NCBI GenBank assembly: GCA_902801025.1
Contig: CADCGZ010000033.1
Coordinates: 1 to 44,753, forward strand
Origin: an uncultured bacterium
Lineage (GTDB): Bacteria > Verrucomicrobiota > Kiritimatiellia > RFP12 > UBA1067
Direction: 5' to 3'
DNA: 44,753 nt
Shown: in pieces, positions 35,588 through 42,699 of the stretch
Layout of the letters: the number at the start of each line of letters is the position of its first letter
Position numbering within the stretch: position 1 is the first letter of the stretch
Translations under genes and position numbers: made by a program
Notes under the pieces: generated by a model
Told to the model about the DNA's origin: nothing
Seen by the model: the letters and a program-made list of their open reading frames with translations, nothing else
The model's database searches: none

Positions 35588-38500
35588 TCATTCAGCCACG
35601 CCGAAGTAGATGAACTGCCCCCTGACCGACGAGAGCTCGAACGCCGACGAGCCGCCGTACATCGTCAGGCGGATCTTCTGGCCCTTGCGGACGGGTATCG
35701 TCCAGACGAGACGGCGATCCGTGCCGTCCGGCCCGACAGTCCCCTTCGGCGTCACGTTGAAGGCCACGTTGCCGCCCTCCACGACATCGATCTGGAGCTG
35801 GCCGCCGTTCGGGTTCCTGCACCGCGCCTGGAGCTGGAAGAGTCCGTCGTTCTCCGCCTCGCCCACGTCAAAGGACTGGGTGCCGCCGGCACCGCAGGAA
35901 AGCGAAGAAGACACGCTCGTCTGCACGCCGCCGCCGACCGACATGGCGCCGAGGTTCGCGAACGCGACGCCCGCCGCCGGACCCGACCCGCCGAGCCACT
36001 TCAGCGAACCGCCCGAAACCGACACGCTATCGAGATTGATCTCCCTGAAGCCCTTCAGCGAGCCCGCCGTGAAGGAACCCGCGTTGCGCGCGTCGAACGA
36101 CTTCGCCGCCGCAATCGACCCCGCCGCGACGTTGCCGATGGAAATGTCGTCGCCTTCCAGCTCGATGTAGTCGGGCGACGCGATCAGGTCGACGGATGCC
36201 GCCTTCAGCGCGTAGGGCGCCATCGTCACTTCAATCGTATCCGAACCGAGCGCCGGAATGTTGATGCCCGTCACGTTGTGCGAAAGGCCATCCGAGCCAT
36301 CCACCGGCACGGAAAGTCCGAACACGCCCGCCTCGGCGGTTCTGACGACGAGATCAGTCGAAGCAACCGTGCCGTCGCTGTAGGTGATTGTCGCCGTTGT
36401 ATCGATCGTTGTTCCCGCCGCTTTGGCGTAGCCGTTTTCGTCGGTCAACACGCCGTCGATCTCCACCACGACCGGCTCCGTTCCGGTCGCGAGGCGCACC
36501 GCGCCGCGCGTCGGCGCAGTACGCGCCTGCGCGAGCTGATCCACAATGAACGGGATGTTCGCCTGACCGGCATCGCCCGCGAGCGTCACGCGCGTTCCGT
36601 CGCGCCCGACGGCCAGAATGTGGTCGTAGCTCGCGTCGTGGTAGATTTCCGCAGCGTCCTCGTTACCCGCGTCCACCCCGCCGCGCGGCGGATGGATAAC
36701 ATGCGTGACGCCAGCGACGACCTGCGTAATCGCCATGCCGGACGCGGTGAATGCAGTGGCCGGAGATGCATCCATCGAGCACCAGTAGGTCTTGACCTCG
36801 CCAGAGCTCGCCGTCACGGCGTTGGCATCGGCAAATATGCAGTTGACGGCAGTGATTTTCGCGTTGGAATTGGCGCTGTAGATCGAGCCTCCGGTCCTTG
36901 CAGTGTTGCCCGCGAACGTGCAGTTCAAGAGATCGATCTCGCCGCCGCCGTCCTCCAGGATGGCGCCGCCAAGGTCACCGGCGGTATTGCCGCTGAACGT
37001 GGTATTGACGAACAGCGCATAGCCGCCGTGTACATACACCGCGCCGCCATGATGGCTAACCTTGTTGCCGCTGAATGTCGATGACTGCCAGTTGTCGGAC
37101 ACGTCGGCGTCTCTGAAGGTGAGGCTTGCGAGCGAGAACACGCCGTCGGCGTCCGACGACTTGCCCTGATAGACCAGAGCCGGCCGGTTTCCGCCAGCGA
37201 CGATTTCAACGCCCTTCTGCCCCGGTTCGAGCGTGCAGAGCCCGTTGATCTCGAACGACCGCACGCCCGCTGGAATCTCGATCTGCCGCGCGAGCCGGAT
37301 GACTCTGTTTGTCGCGTCGAGCTTCTCGAAGGTGACGCGGCGGCGGCCATCCCCGCCGACGAGAAGCGGATTGTCGACAAGCGCCTGAACCGCGTCGCGC
37401 AGCGTGATCGTCGTGTTGCCGTAGACGTCGAGCGCGCTCTCCGAGTCTTCGGACGACGTGATCGCGAGAATGCTCGAATCGACCTCCCAGCGCGCGTGCA
37501 GCGTGTAGTCGGCCACATACGGCGACATCGCCATCGTCGCCTTGTAGTCCGGCCCATACAGGCACGTTCCGTCGTCCAGCCAGAATCCCGCGAACCTGTA
37601 GCCCGCGCGCGTCACGCGCGCCGCGTCGGAAAGCGGCACCATCCTGCAGGCGAAGGGCTGCTCGAACGTCATCGTCTTCGCGCTGCCGTTCTCCTTGAGA
37701 CCGAAGTCAAGCGTTACCGTAACCTTGAGGAACTGCTCCTGCGGAAGGCCCGATCCGTTGTCGACGGTGCACGCCGGGCTGCACGAGAGCGCGGCCGTCG
37801 GCAGAACGACGACCTTACCGCCCGCGCCCCGCGCGTATCCATCGCCGCCGGCTGCTCCCGCGCCGGTCCGCGAAATCGGGTGGCCGCTTTCACTGTAGTT
37901 GTTGTGCTCGGTGCTGGACTCGGGAACGCCGCCGGCCGAACCGCCGCCGACCTGTCCGCCCTTGCCGTCGCCGCCCTTGCCGCCGTCGATGTTCGACGGG
38001 GTGTAGGTGTCGTTATTGTCCGTCACGACGCATGAACCGCTGCCGCCGCCGCCACCGCCGCCGCCACCGCCGCCGCCACCGCCGATGGACATCGCCGCGC
38101 CGCCGCCGCCACCCGCACCGCCGGGACCGCCGCCGCCGGCATGCCAGTCATCCGTTGCATACTGGTCCGTGCTGCTGCCCCAGCTTCCTCCCGAGGTGCC
38201 GGCCGCGCCGAATGTGCCGCCGCGCACGCTCACGGCGACATCGCCAAGAATGTACACATTTCCGCCAGAAGCGCCGTTCGACCCGCCGGAACCAGGATTA
38301 CCGTTGGTTCCGTCGGTCGGGAAGTTCTGGCCGTGTCCCCAATACTGCCAAGCAGTGTACGGAGCCCCGGAGCCACCGCTTGCACCCATGCCGCCGTTTC
38401 CGCCGATGCCGGCCGCGCCGCCGCCGCCGCCATTGCCGCCACTGCCGCCTTTGCCGCCCCTTTGGTGGTTGGTTCCGTCATAGTTGATTTCGGAATTGGC

Positions 38501-38890
38501 GCCGCTGGTGCCGTTGCCGCCGCTCGCCGCATTGCCGCCTGTCGCCGTGAGGCGGCCCTTTCCGGTGATGTAGAGCGTCATGTCGCTCGGCAGCAGTATG
38601 CCCGCGCCCGCGCCGTCGCGTCCGTTCGCGTCGCCGCCGGTCACGGTCAGCGAACCGCCGTCCTTTATCTCGATGACGACCTTGTTTCCGCCGTCGCCGC
38701 TGGCGTGCTTCACCTCCAGCGCGTTCTTTCCGGCGCCGACGCTGACGGAGACATCGCCGGAGACCGTGTATATCGTCCCGCCCAGGAGCTGCTTCGTGTC
38801 GTTGCCGCTCGCGATCGTGGCTGTCTCCATCGCCGACGTGCCGCCCGCCGCGATCAGCGCCATGACGAGAATAATCGAATGGTTCTTCAT
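35588..38890 (-). CDS. Glycine-rich PMP-like surface protein (1100 residues)
   Basis: A signal peptide ends near residue 20 (GGTSAM). Residues 30-130 are beta-strand rich (GGTIYTVSGDVSVSVGAG). Residues 130-365 are extremely glycine-rich, including a run of 14 Gly. A Listeria-Bacteroides-like segment follows (RAGYRFAGFWLDDG, YTLHARW; about 425-470). Residues 610-680 carry repeats of the chlamydial PMP type, with FSGN/FAGN and GGA(V/I) alternating (TTFSGNTAGDLGGAI, NCTFAGNTARTGGSIY), which indicates a right-handed beta-helix. The C terminus is a beta domain ending FIYFGVAE. It is a paralogue in layout of the neighbouring adhesin. No autotransporter barrel is visible, so the surface attachment mode is unknown. 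Confidence 0.75.
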   Translation of the reverse strand: MKNHSIILVMALIAAGGTSAMETATIASGNDTKQLLGGTIYTVSGDVSVSVGAGKNALEVKHASGDGGNKVVIEIKDGGSLTVTGGDANGRDGAGAGILLPSDMTLYITGKGRLTATGGNAASGGNGTSGANSEINYDGTNHQRGGKGGSGGNGGGGGAAGIGGNGGMGASGGSGAPYTAWQYWGHGQNFPTDGTNGNPGSGGSNGASGGNVYILGDVAVSVRGGTFGAAGTSGGSWGSSTDQYATDDWHAGGGGPGGAGGGGGAAMSIGGGGGGGGGGGGGGSGSCVVTDNNDTYTPSNIDGGKGGDGKGGQVGGGSAGGVPESSTEHNNYSESGHPISRTGAGAAGGDGYARGAGGKVVVLPTAALSCSPACTVDNGSGLPQEQFLKVTVTLDFGLKENGSAKTMTFEQPFACRMVPLSDAARVTRAGYRFAGFWLDDGTCLYGPDYKATMAMSPYVADYTLHARWEVDSSILAITSSEDSESALDVYGNTTITLRDAVQALVDNPLLVGGDGRRRVTFEKLDATNRVIRLARQIEIPAGVRSFEINGLCTLEPGQKGVEIVAGGNRPALVYQGKSSDADGVFSLASLTFRDADVSDNWQSSTFSGNKVSHHGGAVYVHGGYALFVNTTFSGNTAGDLGGAILEDGGGEIDLLNCTFAGNTARTGGSIYSANSNAKITAVNCIFADANAVTASSGEVKTYWCSMDASPATAFTASGMAITQVVAGVTHVIHPPRGGVDAGNEDAAEIYHDASYDHILAVGRDGTRVTLAGDAGQANIPFIVDQLAQARTAPTRGAVRLATGTEPVVVEIDGVLTDENGYAKAAGTTIDTTATITYSDGTVASTDLVVRTAEAGVFGLSVPVDGSDGLSHNVTGINIPALGSDTIEVTMAPYALKAASVDLIASPDYIELEGDDISIGNVAAGSIAAAKSFDARNAGSFTAGSLKGFREINLDSVSVSGGSLKWLGGSGPAAGVAFANLGAMSVGGGVQTSVSSSLSCGAGGTQSFDVGEAENDGLFQLQARCRNPNGGQLQIDVVEGGNVAFNVTPKGTVGPDGTDRRLVWTIPVRKGQKIRLTMYGGSSAFELSSVRGQFIYFGVAE
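38042..38083. repeat. Polyglycine coding repeat, 14 codons
   Basis: Fourteen GGN codons, arranged mostly as a 12-base unit (three GGC and one GGT), encode 14 consecutive glycines on the minus strand. Loss or gain of 12-base units would keep the frame. Confidence 0.85.
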
Positions 38891-38923
38891 GTGTTTCTCG
38901 CTTTCTCTTTAAGACTTTTTTCC

Positions 38924-38981
38924 TTTAGACAGGATTTACAAGATTTACATGATTGTAGAGGTTTGGATAATCCTGTCTAAA
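38924..38981. repeat. Inverted repeat of the AGACAGGATT family
   Basis: Thirteen-base perfect arms (38924-38936 and 38969-38981, core AGACAGGATT/AATCCTGTCT) lie between two secreted-protein genes, with further GATTTACA words between them. No T-tract follows, so this is not a typical intrinsic terminator. Confidence 0.85.
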
Positions 38982-38989
38982 ACATTTCC

Positions 38990-39805
38990 TCACAGGTTGC
39001 CGAACGCGGTGCCGGAGATCGTCTGCGCGGCGCTTCCGCCGTCTTCGACCTTTCCGCCGGCCGGAACGATCACGTTGAACGCGCCGTCAGGTCCGTCATA
39101 CGTCAGGAACATGTCGCACGGCGCGGACTGCGTCGTGAACTTGAGCCCGTCCTGCGAGAAGTTCGCCGGCCAGCTGGCGCGACCCGTCTTCACGTCGCGC
39201 ACGATGATCGACGAATTCTTGCCGCCGCCGAGCTTGCGGTTTTCGACTTTGGCGAGCGTGCATTTGGCCGGGAACGCCTTGAACGTCGCGCTCTCCTGAA
39301 CGGTCACGCTTTCGACGGCCGCTGCGTCGATGAACACGCCGTTGGCCACAGCCCCTGCGGGCGCATAGACGACATCCGCCGCCGAGGCGCGGGCTGCGCG
39401 GGCGGCGCGCGGACCTGTGGAAAGCGTCTGGCGGGGCTTGAGTTCCGTAGAGTCGGGCGGCGTGAGGCCGATTTCCGGCGCACCCTTGATCATGCCAATC
39501 GCGTCCGCGAGCGTGCGCCCGATTCCGTCAGGATCGGTCCCCGACGCGTCGGACAGCTCCGCGTAGAACAAGCCGTTCGTATCGATCGGCACGCGCACCG
39601 TCCGCGCCCACAACGCCGTCTCGGGCGCCTTCGAGTCGTAGATGCGGAACGTGAGCTCGAGCGACCCCGCCGTCTGCTCGCCGCCGCCCGAGCGCCTCAG
39701 CACCCCGCGGTATGTCAGCGCCTGTGGCACCGCCGCAAAAACTGCCGAAGCAATGAGCAATATTGAAAAAGCCAACAATGCTTTACCGTATGTCCTTGTC
39801 TTCAT
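38990..39805 (-). CDS. Exported protein with YRG-type domain shared with the adhesin
   Basis: A 271-residue protein. It has a signal peptide (residues 1-25, KALLAFSILLIASAVFA) and then a domain opening with PQALTYRGVLRRSGG and LTFRIYDSKAPETALWARTV. The same pattern, YRG-x-L, F-R-(V/I)-YD, LW and a V-x-(V/I)-x-x-x-G-x-F strand, forms the C-terminal domain of the large adhesin at 32370-35489. A second beta domain (about 190-265) follows. ATG 39805 has AAGGA upstream and starts the signal peptide; a TTG at 39826 is rejected. The shared domain suggests joint assembly on the cell surface (inference). Confidence 0.65.
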   Translation of the reverse strand: MKTRTYGKALLAFSILLIASAVFAAVPQALTYRGVLRRSGGGEQTAGSLELTFRIYDSKAPETALWARTVRVPIDTNGLFYAELSDASGTDPDGIGRTLADAIGMIKGAPEIGLTPPDSTELKPRQTLSTGPRAARAARASAADVVYAPAGAVANGVFIDAAAVESVTVQESATFKAFPAKCTLAKVENRKLGGGKNSSIIVRDVKTGRASWPANFSQDGLKFTTQSAPCDMFLTYDGPDGAFNVIVPAGGKVEDGGSAAQTISGTAFGNL

Positions 39806-39834
39806 ATCCGTTTTCCTTTCTTCCAAGTTTCTTT

Positions 39835-39904
39835 AGACAGGATTTACAGGATTGCCAGGATTACCCTTGTCTATCCAATCCTGTAAATCATGTCAATCCT
39901 GTCT
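39835..39904. repeat. Second inverted repeat of the AGACAGGATT family
   Basis: GATTTACAGGATT (39841-39853) is matched perfectly by its complement at 39877-39889, and AGACAGGATT (39835-39844) by AATCCTGTCT (39895-39904). It fills the gap between two secreted-protein genes and touches the stop codon of the upstream one. Confidence 0.85.
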
Positions 39905-41607
39905 TATTCCACCTCCGCTGCTTTGATCGCGCGCTGCAGGACGAAGACGCCCATCGACCGGATCGGCTCCTTGGCCGTCAACCCCTCAACCGTCCAGGTA
40001 ACGAAGCCCGCCGTCTTCTCCGACGGCGTCCACTCGAAGTTGACGTCCTTGTGCGGATCGTTGTTCTCGTGCCACGAGAACTCCATCTTGTTCTTGATGC
40101 TCCAGAGCTCCGGCTTGACGACGCCCGCGTAGTTCGCCGGATTGTCCCCGCTCGGCGCGGCGCTCTTGTAGTCCGCCGACAGGCCGTCGTGGTCGGGATG
40201 CCACGCATGGCGGAAGGGATTGTCGGAAGCGTTCTCGCCGACAGTCCAGTCGAAGACGAGGCTTTCGCCGAATTTGCCGGACGCCGCCGGAACGGCCGGA
40301 TTGTCGATGCTCATCATGACCGTCGAGAAGCGGCGCGCGTTCGTGACATCCGCCGGAACGGACTCCAGTTCGCGCCAGAGGCGGAGCGTGCCGTTGGTAT
40401 CGACGCCCGCCGCCACGCGCTGGAGCAGCTGAACGCCGCCTGCGCTGTCAACATGCATCATGACGCTCATCTTCATCGTCCCGCCTGCCTTGACGGGAAC
40501 CTGGTTGGTGTCGTCCAGCCGGGACACCGCCTCGAGCTGGATGTATCCGCTCCAGAGTCCGACGGGGAACTTCACAGTCTGGGCCTGTTCGGACGCCGCG
40601 ACCGTGATCGGAACTCTTACGCGCATCTTGCTCTCGCCGAGGTCTTCGACGACAAGAATCGCCCCGTATTCCTTCCCTTCCTCGAGCTGTGCGCGGTCGA
40701 TGCTGAAGATCTGGTCGGTATGCTCGTCAGCGGCAAGCTCGACCGTCCAGGATACGGATTCCTCGACGTTCGTGTACTGCTGCGCGCCGAACGCGTCGGT
40801 GCGCGGCAGAGCGCGGGACAGGGGAGGGACGAGCTCCGTCTCGTCCACAGATGCTGAGATCGAAAACCTGAACGTGTGATTCGTAGTGCCGCAGTTCCTG
40901 ACCGTGATCGAAGCGTAGTTGGCCGACGGACCGAAGGCCACGCCGTCGCCCTGAACGCCGACGACGCCCGGCCAGTCGCCGTCCTTCGTCGCCGTGAGGG
41001 CGTAGGCCTTGCCGCCCTGCACCTTCGACTTGGCGCCGATTCCCAGCGAAAGGAATGTCGGAGCGGCCGTCTTGGTTCCTGCGATTTTGTAGGCGACGCC
41101 CGACGCGGTGCCGAAGGGCCCTTCGCCGAAATACGCCTTGGCGGTGACGGAGGCGTTCGTGTCTGCGGAAACGCCCACGAGGTTCATGAAACCGGTTTCG
41201 CCCGACGTCGCGCGCCACGTCTGCCGCGGCGGGGCGGGAACGCCGAAGAACGTCTTTTCCCAGATGTCGGTCGCATAGACCATATAGACGCGCCCGCCCG
41301 CAAGCGCGGTCAGCGTCGAGGCCGTCTCGTCGCCGGGAACCCACACGCTGTAGGAGAGCGGCTTCTGGTCGATGGTCGTTCCGTCGTCCGCGATCTGGCG
41401 CGTGGAAGAGTAGGCGTCGGAAGAGTACGACGCGACGCGCTCGACCGGAGCGCCCGCGAAGAAGTCGGCGCAGGCCGCGTTCGTCGGCGTCGACTCGAGA
41501 TAGATTGCGTTCCACCCCTTCTCAAGCGTCATCGTCTCTGAAATGTGCGCAGCGCTCGCTGTCACCGGCAACAGCAGCAAAAGACCGTTGATCCATTTGA
41601 CTTTCAT
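39904..41607 (-). CDS. Exported protein of 567 residues, function unknown
   Basis: A signal peptide (about residues 1-19, MKVKWINGLLLLLPVTASA) is followed by HISETMTLEKGWNAIYLEST, a phrase typical of large exported proteins in this lineage (from memory). The body is beta-rich, with repeated Ig-like strands (FRFSISASVDET, VRVPITVAASEQAQTVKFPV), and the C-terminal part is rich in His and Trp. No catalytic motif is visible. I chose ATG 41607 at the signal peptide. The reading frame stays open upstream to 41667 only because it runs through the CGCAAAGAA repeat. It lies in the middle of the secreted-protein cluster. Confidence 0.65.
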   Translation of the reverse strand: MKVKWINGLLLLLPVTASAAHISETMTLEKGWNAIYLESTPTNAACADFFAGAPVERVASYSSDAYSSTRQIADDGTTIDQKPLSYSVWVPGDETASTLTALAGGRVYMVYATDIWEKTFFGVPAPPRQTWRATSGETGFMNLVGVSADTNASVTAKAYFGEGPFGTASGVAYKIAGTKTAAPTFLSLGIGAKSKVQGGKAYALTATKDGDWPGVVGVQGDGVAFGPSANYASITVRNCGTTNHTFRFSISASVDETELVPPLSRALPRTDAFGAQQYTNVEESVSWTVELAADEHTDQIFSIDRAQLEEGKEYGAILVVEDLGESKMRVRVPITVAASEQAQTVKFPVGLWSGYIQLEAVSRLDDTNQVPVKAGGTMKMSVMMHVDSAGGVQLLQRVAAGVDTNGTLRLWRELESVPADVTNARRFSTVMMSIDNPAVPAASGKFGESLVFDWTVGENASDNPFRHAWHPDHDGLSADYKSAAPSGDNPANYAGVVKPELWSIKNKMEFSWHENNDPHKDVNFEWTPSEKTAGFVTWTVEGLTAKEPIRSMGVFVLQRAIKAAEVE

Positions 41608-41642
41608 TCTACATTTTCCTTTCATTCTCGAATGTGATTTTA

Positions 41643-41728
41643 GCCGCAAAGAACGCAGAGGGCGCAAAGAATCTGGGGCTGTGCCCCAGACCCCCGAAAA
41701 ACTTTGCGATCTTTGCGTTCTTTGCGGC
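41643..41728. repeat. Inverted repeat of the CGCAAAGAA family with nested hairpin
   Basis: Arms at 41643-41669 and 41702-41728 match over 27 bases with three mismatches (words CGCAAAGAACGC / GCGTTCTTTGCG). A second hairpin, TCTGGGGC-TGT-GCCCCAGA at 41672-41690, lies in its loop. Related words occur in the signal peptide region near 20030-20047 and upstream of it. Confidence 0.85.
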
Positions 41729-41735
41729 CATAAAA

Positions 41736-42596
41736 CTACTTCGCTTCCAGCTTGAAGAACTGGCTCTTTGAGCCCTCGGCGGGGACAACATAGATGGTCG
41801 TCATGTCCGCGTCATCCTCGTCGGCGGAGAACATCACCTGCTCATGTTCGACGTCCGTCTCGGATTTCTTGACTGGCTGGGTCGCCCACTGGGGATTAGT
41901 CAGCGAAAGCGTCGTGCTGACGCCATAGACGCGCCCGCCGGCATACTCGAAGGTGATTGCGTGCGGGGCGTTTTGGGAGGCGGAATAGGCGGTGATCGCG
42001 AGTTTGTCCGACGGATCGAAGGGGTTCGTCCCTGCGCGGTATTCGTCGTAGTTCGACGCCCCGTCGTTGTCGTAGTCGGCAAAGGGGTCGTATTCGCCCT
42101 CGATCTCGTACGCCTCCATCCAGGCGGCGATTGTGTCGACGTATTCCTGGGCGACGTTGACCGTCTTGTCCGTACCGTTCGTCGCGGTGTAGCTCTTCGT
42201 GTCAATGAGCGCGAGGCAGACCGTCGAAACGGCGTTCGCGTCACCGACGGTAATCGGGTCGACCGCGAGGGAGAGCCCCGAGTCCTGGACAAGGACGCAG
42301 TTGAGCCTGTCGCCGATAGCCGCCGTGGAGTCGGTGGCCGTCGAGGAAAGCGGAATCTGCAGCAGGAAGTTGTAGCCGTCCTCGGACGGATTCGCCACCT
42401 TCGTGGAGGCGATGACCGTCCCGTTAGTCGCGACGGCCTGGATCGTCACCGCGGCGGACGAGGTCAGCACCTTGTTCTGCCAGTCCTTGAGCGTCCCCTT
42501 CACAAGGTGGGTCCCGACAGGGAAGTTCACGGCCACGGCGTTCAACGCCGCCAAGACGACCGCAAGCACGACCGTCATGTGGTTTTGTATCTTCAT
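41736..42596 (-). CDS. Exported protein with TSP3-type calcium motif
   Basis: A 286-residue protein with a signal peptide (residues 1-22). A beta domain with VKGTLKDWQNKVLTSSAAVT (a carboxypeptidase-regulatory-like pattern) spans about 32-130. Near residues 166-200 stands DPFADYDNDGASNYDEYRAG followed by TNPFDPSD, a thrombospondin type 3/dockerin-like calcium-binding repeat. A short Ig-like C-terminal domain follows. It is the first gene after the promoter near 42630, with AAGGAG eight bases before ATG 42596. It is probably a cell-surface or matrix component. Confidence 0.68.
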   Translation of the reverse strand: MKIQNHMTVVLAVVLAALNAVAVNFPVGTHLVKGTLKDWQNKVLTSSAAVTIQAVATNGTVIASTKVANPSEDGYNFLLQIPLSSTATDSTAAIGDRLNCVLVQDSGLSLAVDPITVGDANAVSTVCLALIDTKSYTATNGTDKTVNVAQEYVDTIAAWMEAYEIEGEYDPFADYDNDGASNYDEYRAGTNPFDPSDKLAITAYSASQNAPHAITFEYAGGRVYGVSTTLSLTNPQWATQPVKKSETDVEHEQVMFSADEDDADMTTIYVVPAEGSKSQFFKLEAK

Positions 42597-42624
42597 CGTA
42601 TGCTCCTTCTCATTTAGCAGCTGA

Positions 42625-42636
42625 ATTATACCAAAA
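42625..42636 (-). promoter_or_regulatory. Extended -10 promoter of the secreted-protein cluster
   Basis: TTTTGGTATAAT on the minus strand contains a perfect TATAAT with the TGn extension, 28 bases before ATG 42596. No good -35 is visible. The same 12 bases form the -10 region of the Tad operon promoter. Confidence 0.6.
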
Positions 42637-42699
42637 TTACCTCCAAACAGGTAGAGTTTTTTTCATTCTCTGGCCCGCAGTCAGACCATCGTGCCCGCG

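Noticed and set aside
41608..41667. N-terminal extension of the 567-residue exported protein
   Set aside because: It is read through the CGCAAAGAA repeat and precedes a complete signal peptide beginning at 41607.
41672..41690. Hairpin as an intrinsic terminator after the TSP3-type gene
   Set aside because: The stem is strong, but no T-run follows it on the minus strand. It sits inside a larger repeat.
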